64,000 nucleotides of DNA from Dillenia suffruticosa (taxonomy: Eukaryota > Streptophyta > Magnoliopsida > Dilleniales > Dilleniaceae): contig JAVTVX010000034.1 in the NCBI GenBank assembly GCA_033439265.1, positions 15,576,501 through 15,640,500 of the forward strand. Direction: 5' to 3'. This document shows positions 56,396 to 64,000 of this stretch, one piece after another. Position 1 is the stretch's first letter. Each line of letters begins with the position of its first letter. A program made the position numbers and the translations under genes. The notes under the pieces were generated by a model. The model ran no database searches. It saw only the letters and a program-made list of their open reading frames with translations, and was not told the DNA's origin.

Positions 56396-59300
56396 TTATC
56401 TCCTGATAGGATTTCCTGCACGAGGTGCCTCATACGCACCACCAGTACAGGCAGGTGGAGTTGCAGAACCATATGGTGCACTGCTTACAGACGGGGCCTG
56501 CCCATGAGGCCCAGCAGGACCTCTTCCTTGTGCATCATAGCCTGGGCCTCTCTGTGCATCATAACTTGGTCCTGCTCTTTGTGCGTCATACCCAGGTCCT
56601 CTTTGCAAATCATAACCAGCACCTCTCTTAGCATCAAAAGCGGCTCCTCTTTGTGCCTCATAACTAGGTCCCCAGTCTCCATCATAGCTTGGAGCCCTCT
56701 GAGCATCATAACCTGGTCCCCTCTGTGCATCATAACCAGGACCTCTGGAAGAATCATAATTTGCTCTAGGAACTGCTAGACCAGGTTGTGTTCCAGTATA
56801 ATTCAGAGTAGCAGGACCACCAACATTGGCACCACTGGAAGCACCACCACCAACAGGGGCACGTACCTGTCATATAAGTGCATTATGATCATCAGCTTAG
56901 AGAGAAAGAGAGAGAGATAGAGAGAGATCCTGTAAACAAGTTCAATGTGGGTCAGTGTCAGCTGGTCCACCCATTCCATTCAGCTATCCTAACTGCTTTC
57001 TGATTGTTTAAGAACATTTTGCCTTCTTGTACAATAATTTGTTATGACATCAGAGTCCAAAGTTTCTTCTTGAATTTTAAGTAGAAAATTGGGCACTAGA
57101 ATTTTGGCATCCTATATGGCCCAAAAATTGCACAAAATTTCGGACTTGTCTTTTGGAGAGATTCCCAAGACAAAATAAAAATGGAATCACAAATGAATGA
57201 AACAGAAATCGCCCTGTGATCAATCTTACATGCTTTAGTGGGTGTTTACCAACTCTTGAAAAAAGAGTTCATGGGGTCAAATTACTAAAAATTAAGTGCC
57301 TAGGTAGATTTTGATGTGTGTTGTAATCAAAAGAAGAATAGGAAACACTATTTAAGTAATTTGGAAAAGTACCACCTCCATGACTTTTATAAATCACCTA
57401 AACAGATTAGGTTATACGAATTTTTTGCCAACATAATGGTTACTAGACAAAAATGTCCCTATTTAAAATAATCAAACCAATATCCTACAAATTCCATTTA
57501 CCTTACTTACCTTCTCTATCTTCCTTTCTAAATGTCTCATCTACTTTATCTTTTCACAAGTTCACATGCAATTAGCTCTCCCTATTATTTGATTCAAAAA
57601 AATATTTATTTTTGTCATAATATTCTAAAGCTCTAACATCAATGTTGGTTATAATATTTTATTTTGTCAAAGTAAAAAATTAAACTATTTTTCCTATCCA
57701 GCAAAACATATATGTAATTCCATGTTCATGATTTTCTTATTATTCATATTTAAAAAAAATGTACTAAATTATATACCGACTAAAATTTAATAGTACCATG
57801 CATATTGTGAATGTTAACTTTTCAAATATATTTTAAATCAACAATATCTTAACATTTAAGAATAAATACATTCTATCATATATCTGCTTTTTTTTTTTTT
57901 GTTACATGAATCAAGACCAATATCTTTCGATCAACTATTGGAAAAAAATAATAATATCTTTAAAACCTTGTCACACTATTAATTTCACAATTTGTATTAT
58001 CGACTTTTTTGAATTTTTAATTAGGGAGATTTTACTATGTTTACTTGCAGTATCCTTTTTTCCAGCTTTTGATATTCAAACAAATTTATGCAAACAAACT
58101 TATCGAACAGTTCAAGATTTTGGATAATCAAACACATTGAACTACCTTTGTCTAGACAGGCTTATCCATGAATATATTTTCTTGCAGATAAGTGTTGCCA
58201 AACAAGACATTTGACAATATAATGCACATGGTATTTTAGCATGATCAACTACTTTAGTGGTTGTGATGCACCTCTCCCTACTTTTAAGACCTGGGTACAT
58301 CATTTGTATCGCAAATATAGTAGGTTTTTTTAGGGAGAAAAAAGTCTATCAAAGCACTAAGATGAGCGAATATCCAAAAAAGGAACACGAGAACGATATC
58401 AAGTGTAATGCATGAAACAAGGTAATAGTGATGCATGAACTCCAGTTTAGGTGTAACTTATAGGGAGAGAAATGTTGGGTATGAGGTGGAGTGTTTAAGC
58501 CTAAGGTTCCTCAATTTCTATGCTCACTTCCTTTCTCTAAACTCAAGATGGGAGAAGAGAGTATTTGGTTCAGGCTGAAATTACTTGATCAGCTCAAGCA
58601 AGGAAATCCAGATACTTTCAAATCCAATTCTTAATGAAATTTGGAAAACTGAGTAAATGAACTTTTGGATAAGAGTTCATTTGTTATCTTATGGAAGACA
58701 CAACCAGGAATATTAAAGAACAAACCTGAGGAGCACTATAACCATCGTCAAAAGAATTTTGTCCTGCAGGATGACGCCCAGAAGCTTCATTCTCATTGTA
58801 TCCACTAGCAGCCCCATATGGCACACCTAAATTGATTAACATGTGCAAACCATCCCAAAATCAATGGAAGGACACAACAAAATCCCACAACATCAACCTC
58901 CCCCCTCCCCACCCCTGCCGAGAGACAGGAGGTAACAAGGGGGAAAAAAAATTATAAATATACAGGACAGGCTCAAACTTCACGTACCAGCTCTTCTCTC
59001 TATGTTAGCGGTATTAGTCAACTCGGATCGAAGCTTTTCTACCTCCCTGGCCATGTTCATGTAATTCTTTTCCATAACCTGAAGGGACTCGAGGTGGTCA
59101 TTATACAATTTCTTCTCATAGTCGTAAGTAACCCTGCATAATCCAGGTCAATCAAATGAAGCATTAGACCAAGAAAAATTGCAAGAAGAACTATTCAGAA
59201 AGCAGCTTCAGAAAAAATTGCAATAATGATCTTCCTTAACCTCTCCCCTTTTATGCCTATGAAATCCCATTAATCTCTGTACATTCAGACCGCCAAGACT

Positions 59301-59915
59301 ATTATTTTCAAGTTCCAATTTTTGTCCAAAGCAAACACAAAATCAACCTAAAACATACCTGCAGTGCTGATATTCCTGTCTGAGACTCTCGAGTTCCGCT
59401 ATTAGAGCAGGAATCTGCTGCACATCTGAGTGGGTCCTCTGAAGATCCTGAGTCAGCCGCTGCACCTTAGAGATAAGCTCCTGCCTTGATACAACTAAAT
59501 TCTGAGCCTCTGCCCGTGCTTTCTGCAGCTCCAACTTAACACGCTCTGCTGTCCTCAATTCAGCTTCCATCTTTGCTATCTTATCCATAAGGCCTCTCAT
59601 TTGTTGTTCTCTCTCTGACTTCACAGCTCCTATTTGTGCTTGAAGTATCTGCAACTCATGTTGTGCGGCTGCAAGTTCTTGTCTCAAGGTTCCATGTGTT
59701 GCCGCAAGTCTCTGATTCTCTGTTGTTAGGGTCTGCATTTCGCCATGTTGTGCAGCAAGTTTCTGCTCCATAATTTCAGGTGGAGGCAACATATCAAATG
59801 GAGGGAAGACACCAGGTGGAGGGCGGATTCCAGGACCATATGCATCTGGATGCACCATAGGTCCAGAAAGAGGGTGCCTTAAATGAGGAGGCAGCATTCG
59901 ACCTTTACTTCCCAT
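56396..59915 (-). CDS. FLL2: FLX-like 2 protein (FLOWERING LOCUS C EXPRESSOR family), four exons
   Basis: Exons 59915-59359, 59133-58988, 58826-58726 and 56866-56396 join in frame, with GT-AG introns of 225, 161 and 1,859 bp, to 424 residues and a TAA stop. The start MGSKGRMLPPHLRHP, a proline-rich lead and then MLPPPEIMEQKLAAQHGE (from residue 42) are family hallmarks. Residues about 47-234 form a long coiled coil (LRQELAAAQHELQ, MDKIAKMEAELRTAERVK, DVQQIPALIAELESLRQEY, MNMAREVEKLRSEL). The C terminus is a glycine/tyrosine-rich disordered tail with GYDAQRGP repeats. In Arabidopsis the founding member FLX is a nuclear scaffold of the FRIGIDA complex that activates FLC; the role of FLL2 is less clear. 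The gene looks functional: no stop or shift, all splice sites canonical. A further intron in the 5' UTR is likely, since TTGACAG lies just before the ATG (about 59929). Confidence 0.93.
56500..56780 (-). repeat. Coding minisatellite of the FLX-like 2 tail
   Basis: Eight to nine copies of a 24-30 bp unit encoding variants of RGPGYDAQ (for example GPSYEAQRG, GAAFDAKRG, GAGYDLQRG). Out-of-frame and antisense frames over it are shadows. Confidence 0.85.
56899..56928. repeat. (GA)n microsatellite in intron 3
   Basis: GAGAGAAAGAGAGAGAGATA-type run, 33 bp upstream of exon 4 in plus coordinates. Confidence 0.8.
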
Positions 59916-60480
59916 TTAATACAACCTGTCAAGTAAAAAGCATGATTAATAAGACCAACAGATAATATAGCTATGGCTTTTCTTCTAAGATATCTGGATG
60001 ATTACTGATTATAGCATTAGTTGGCAAACAACAAACAGCAAGAAATGCGAAAGCATAGATCAAACAACAACTCTCTCTCTCCCATCCCCCCCCCCACGGT
60101 GAGGCCTTTAAAAGATCATCTTAAGAAAAGGAAAATAAGTATTCATAATAAATACATAAATTTGTGTGTGTATTATCACACACACATATGTTTGCCAACC
60201 AATTGTAAGAACTTTGAACTTCAGCATCATATGCGGATGTATCAACAGTGTTGATTCAGCATCATTGAGTGTTCATTTCTTCCTCGTCAAAGGACTCTGA
60301 CTTATGCTGATAAGTTATAGCGGGGAAGGGCAACTAACCATAGGTTCTTTGGGCAACATAGGAGAGCAAGACAAATTTTCACTTCTTTTATATATATATT
60401 TATATATATATAAATAACAAGCAAAAGATATGTTGAACACAGTGCCAACAAGCTGCACCCTTATAACCTAAGGGAGAACA
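59916..60480 (-). other. 5' flank of FLX-like 2
   Basis: Probably holds a 5' UTR intron (acceptor-like TTGACAG about 59929). CT-rich and C-run sequence (60070-60098) and a TATATATA palindrome (60389-60412) are present. The transcription start is not identifiable. Confidence 0.4.
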
Positions 60481-61140
60481 AAGCAATCCATGAGGCTATG
60501 CCAGCCTCATAAACCATCAACTTACAAGATAAGCAAAAAATAAAGAGATTCTTAAGCCAAATGCCAAGAAAAGAAATAATGAGTTATCAGACCCCTCAAA
60601 AACTCTCCTGTTTTCTGCCTCCAAACCAACCAAAAAAGTGCTTGTGGGATTAGAGGTATGATATTTCCCTTCACCATACGAAACTTCATACTTCTTCCCC
60701 AGTCCACACCCACAATCCACTAAGATTTTTCCAGCAAGCAACGAATGGATATAAAGCATAACGAAAATCAACTCCCAAAGGCATCAATCTGGGAGAAATA
60801 CTAGTAGAAATGATACATAGATTCTCTCTCCTTCTTACAAATAGGAGACCTATTCACCATGGTGATTCCCCTTATGTGAAAATTTCCTGGAGTTATTAAT
60901 TTTACCCCCATGAAGCACCTTGAACAAAGTAGGCAACATTAGAGGGAGCCAGACTCTCTCCACCAAAATTACTTGACAGAACCCTATACTTCAAACATCC
61001 CAGATTAACTTCTCCGCCACATAGCCAAAGTCACTTGTACTTGGACAATCAAAAGAGCTTTGTAGAAGCTCCAAAAATTGGAAAGTTTTACCAGTTTACT
61101 CTGTTTAGCTGTCCAAAACCAACAACAGTCACTCCCAAAG
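60481..61140 (-). pseudogene. LINE (L1-type) 3' relic with zf-RVT-like region
   Basis: On the minus strand, VNRSPICKKERESMYHFY (about 60862-60809) resembles the C-x-x-C-x-x-E-x-E-x-x-x-H start of the zf-RVT domain. ALFWLVW and, one frame on, ENRRVFEGSDNS (about 60610-60575) match the W-x-E-R-N-x-R-x-F-E-G motif at the C terminus of plant L1 proteins. Stops occur throughout. The upstream RT was not found. Confidence 0.5.
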
Positions 61141-61149
61141 AATGAAGAA

Positions 61150-62600
61150 GATGCACTTTCGTACTCAAAGCACTCATTGTGTTGTTCTCAATACCAGCCT
61201 GATGTTTGAGAACAAATGAATATTCTTGCAAGCAGTCCACTTACCACGCGTTCCACTTAACTTATGTTGAGAATTCAAATGCCCAAGAGTGTCAAAATTG
61301 GCATACAACACAAATTCTTTATGAGTTAAATAAAGCCTCCAATACCTCAAAGCTTGAATCACAGCATAAAGCTCCTTGTCATAAACTGAGCACCGTTGTT
61401 TTACTTCATTTAGCTTTTCAAAAGAAAGCAATAGGATGTCCTTCTTGGCCTAACACACCACCAATGCGTACATGAGATGCATTGTTAGATACCTCAAAGA
61501 CCTTAGAAAACTCTGGAACCTGAGGTACTGGTACTGCTGTCATCTTTGTCTTGATTTCTTGTAATGCTTTAGTGGCTGCTGATATCCATATAAGATGTCC
61601 CTTCCTCATAAAATTAGTAATTGGAGCCATGATAGTGCTGAAATTGCGAATAACCCTCTGATAGAACGTAGCCAAACAATGGAAACTTCAAACTTCATGA
61701 ATAGTTATTGGGATGGGCCAATCAAGGATAACTTTAACCTTCTATTAATCTGCTCGGATCCTTGAGAAAATACAACTGACCCCAAAAAATGACACTTGAA
61801 GACATAAAAGAACACTTTTTTTTAGCTTCTCTTGACATAAAACTGTTATCACTTGTTGAAGATGAAAAATATGCTCTTTTTCGGTTAGGACAATATATGG
61901 GAATATCATCAAAATAGACAACAAGAAATTGAACAATGAAAGGACAAAATAACTACATCATCACTCTCATGAAAATGCTAGGTGCCTAGTAAGGCCAAAG
62001 GGCATAACCAGCCACTGACAGAAGCCATCCTTTGTCAACCACATGTCTGATTATAATTTGATGGTACCCACTCCAAGATCAATCTTGGAAAAGTGGTAGG
62101 TCTAGTCATCATATCAAGTATACCGTCAAGTCGTGGAATTGGAAAGCCATACTTGATACTTATCTTATTGTTCGCTTGGCTGTCCACACACAAATGCCAA
62201 CTCTCATCTTTCTTGCGTGTTAAGCAGGAACTGCACTAGGACTTAGGCACTCACGATTAAACCCCTTCAACAACTACTTGTCTTCTGAGCTCAATTTGTT
62301 CATTAGGAGTCATGTGGTAAGCTGGTACATTAGGAAGTGAGGAACCTGGAACTAAATCAATGGCATGCTGAATATCACGCATGGGAGGTAGTTCATTAGG
62401 CAACTCATCCGCAACCAATAATGAAAAATCAGAGAGCAATTCCTTTACTTCTCTTGACAACTCTAAAGACCGCTTGGAATCTGTTTCTTTCACCTCAGTT
62501 GTCACCACGTAAACAGTACCCCACAAGCAGTAACAACCTCTAGAATTTACTCAATCTCCAATAAAGGCTGTCCGCAATCATTCTCCACCATTTTGATGTA
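61150..62600 (-). pseudogene. Ty3-gypsy reverse transcriptase and RNase H (broken)
   Basis: Minus frames show LPPMRDIQHAIDLVPGSSLP then YHMTPNEQIELRRQV (about 62390-62270), the RT entry. KYGFPIPRLDGILDM follows (about 62150-62105) and the catalytic VVYFDDIPIY (about 61925-61895). TFYQRVIRNFSTIMAPIT (about 61670-61615) is the RT-RNase H junction, and ASHVRIGGVLGQEGHPIAF with KLNEVKQRCSVYDKELYAV (about 61475-61360) is RNase H. The order and motifs are those of chromovirus-type gypsy pol. Frameshifts and stops are many. Integrase and LTRs are not seen nearby. Confidence 0.85.
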
Positions 62601-63091
62601 AAAGGCCTATTAAAATTTGATTTCTTGAAATTCTGTATGAGCTAACCCTCTCTGGTGTTTTGAAGTCACTAAATGGGGTTATTTCTTGGCCTTTTATTTG
62701 TATACATGTTTTTCAGAGCCATAAAGGTCCATTTTCTCACGGTTATCGATCAGAGCAAAGCCAAAGACTATTTGTTGCAAGAGCAAAGGGTAAGGGCATG
62801 GGTGATGGTGGGATCAATGTCACTGCTAATGATGAAAACAGTGCATGCTTGTGTTATTTTGGGCATTGAAAAATGAGACGCCAGCAAGCACAATGCTAGA
62901 CATGGAGACATGGTGTAACATTCTGAAGAATCCTGCAAATACATTTATGGTAGGCTGCGAATGTGAGGTGCAGCCATTTTGAATTTGGAAACAAGTGAAA
63001 CTAAGATGAAGATCTTGAGAACGAGATGGGCAAAGTGGTTCTGTATATATTCTACGGACACAAAGGCTACATTGTTATTTTTGAATTGCAC
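62601..63091. other. Unassigned; one small hydrophobic frame
   Basis: A 67-codon plus frame at 62673-62876 starts MGLFLGLLFVYMFF, a membrane-like helix, but no family is recognised. It contains a GTAAGG donor-like site, so it may be part of something spliced or nothing at all. Confidence 0.2.
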
Positions 63092-63103
63092 ACTTTTTGG
63101 CCT

Positions 63104-63293
63104 GGGAAATAGCGTCTTTGCAACGGTAGAGTTGCTGTTTTGATAACCTTGAGGTCACGGGTTTGAGATGTGAAAACAAGCTCTTTGCAAAAAATGCAAG
63201 GGGAGGGTTGTGTACATATACGTTCATCCTCCCTCTACCCCCGCACTAAACCGAATAGCACTTTGTGCACCGGGTGAGCCCTTTTTTTTATAT
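63104..63293 (+). mobile_element. tRNA-derived SINE (Au-like) with target duplication
   Basis: Box A-like TAGCGTCTTTGCAACGG (63110-63126) and box B-like GGGTTTGAGATG (63159-63170) are followed by AAAATGCAAGG, a GTGTACAT word and TTTGTGCACCGGGTGAGCCC then a T-run. This is the layout of plant Au-type SINEs. The flanks ACTTTTTGGCCT (63092-63103) and ACTTCTTGGCCT (63294-63305) match at 11 of 12. Confidence 0.82.
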
Positions 63294-63305
63294 ACTTCTT
63301 GGCCT

Positions 63306-64000
63306 AAAAAGTATTTTCAGCCTAAGTCAACTCGCATCATACTTAAGTTAATTGGTCAGGGATGGAGAGGAGATGCTTGGTGGGGATCCTCAGATGTAGA
63401 ATTTGATCTCTTTAAGTTTCCTATTTGCATCTCTCATTGGGACCTAGGATAAGATATTCATGACATGCAATTGCAGAGAAACTTTCTAGCGGCAAGTGGG
63501 ATTTTTTTTTAAGAATGAAAGGTTTCACTCTAACTACAAGCACTTTGCATAACCTCCATATGTACTTCATGCCCATTTTGCTCATCCTTGTTTCAGAAGT
63601 TTGGGAGTTTAATTAAAAGTTGTAATGGGATTTTCTCACATACAACTTTTGCATTTAACTTGGTGCAACAGGAGCTATCAAGCTACTTATTTCAGAGGGG
63701 CCCCCATATGTGAGATTGCTGTGTAGGAAAGTGGCTGTGACATTATCCTAACAAAAATGATCAATTGTGAAGGCCTATTCTCACAAAATATTGTTACAAT
63801 CAATGGGTGACAAGTTCTCTAATAGGATAGAAAAAATACATTAAAATGCTCCAAAGAGGTGGACCACATGCAACAAATCATAGCAGGACCAAAGAGAAGA
63901 ATCTGAGCCAAATATCAACACAGGAAACAAAGAATCTCTCTACACCGGAAGAAAATTTTAGGTCAGTGATAGGGCCCAAATTTGCATTTTTTTTTATATG
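63306..64000. other. Intergenic to the window end, no gene recognised
   Basis: No motif-bearing frame. An 80-codon frame at 63210-63452 starts inside the SINE and is not supported. Confidence 0.4.

Noticed and set aside
56485..56779. Frames on both strands over the FLX-like 2 tail
   Set aside because: Out-of-frame or antisense readings of the GYDAQRGP-coding repeat; the spliced frame is clearly the real one.
63210..63452. 80-codon plus frame
   Set aside because: Begins inside the SINE and crosses its target duplication.

Overview
This is nuclear DNA of a flowering plant, most likely a eudicot. Two intact protein genes with plant-type structure are present: a pentatricopeptide-repeat (PPR) gene at 38066-39472 (+) and a four-exon FLX-like 2 gene at 56396-59915 (-). 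A 5' fragment of an EID1-type F-box gene lies at 36842-37147. Nearly everything else is AT-rich, nested and decayed transposon sequence, as expected of a large plant genome. I recognise no CRISPR array, rRNA gene or functional tRNA gene.

Layout. 1-5.2 kb: a decayed Ty3-gypsy element (tRNA-Asp-type primer site, gag, zinc knuckle, protease). Its gag is split by a 1,964-bp solo LTR flanked by a perfect CTTAA duplication. 5.2-8.1 kb: AT-rich and unassigned. 8.15-9.8 kb: a broken gene resembling transposon-borne plant proteins. 11.6-13.6 kb and 24.7-25.3 kb: scattered short repeats ending in a CACTA-like terminus, interrupted by a complete 10.8-kb SIRE/Maximus-type Ty1-copia element at 13840-24675 (-), which carries gag, pol and an extra 3' ORF between 1.75-1.8-kb LTRs. 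26.15-32.02 kb: a hAT transposon with an 8-bp target duplication, itself containing a MITE and a copia remnant. 32.25-34.5 kb: an RTE-like LINE with an internal tandem duplication. 35.5 kb: a tRNA-derived SINE with a 19-bp target duplication.

36.8-39.5 kb: the EID1 fragment and the PPR gene. 42.4-45.3 kb: a gypsy gag joined to a copia reverse transcriptase. 46.5-49.7 kb: a second, broken copy of the PPR gene's 3' end, split by a gypsy fragment and by a 686-bp foldback element. 50.27-53.73 kb: a non-autonomous LTR element in an unusual LTR-internal-LTR-internal-LTR arrangement with one CTTAC duplication around the whole. 54.4-55.0 kb: a gypsy integrase relic. 56.4-59.9 kb: FLX-like 2. 60.5-62.6 kb: LINE and gypsy pol relics. 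63.1 kb: a second SINE.

The host genes are not an operon and I see no functional link between them. The value of the window lies in its insertion history, which target-site duplications order in several places: gypsy gag before solo LTR; CACTA-like DNA before SIRE; hAT before its MITE and copia passengers; PPR duplicate before the foldback element. The most unusual structures are the three-LTR array, the foldback element, the repeated GGTCGAC-type motif in the SIRE LTRs, and the truncated EID1 copy. All calls come from reading the sequence and remembered family motifs; no search was run.
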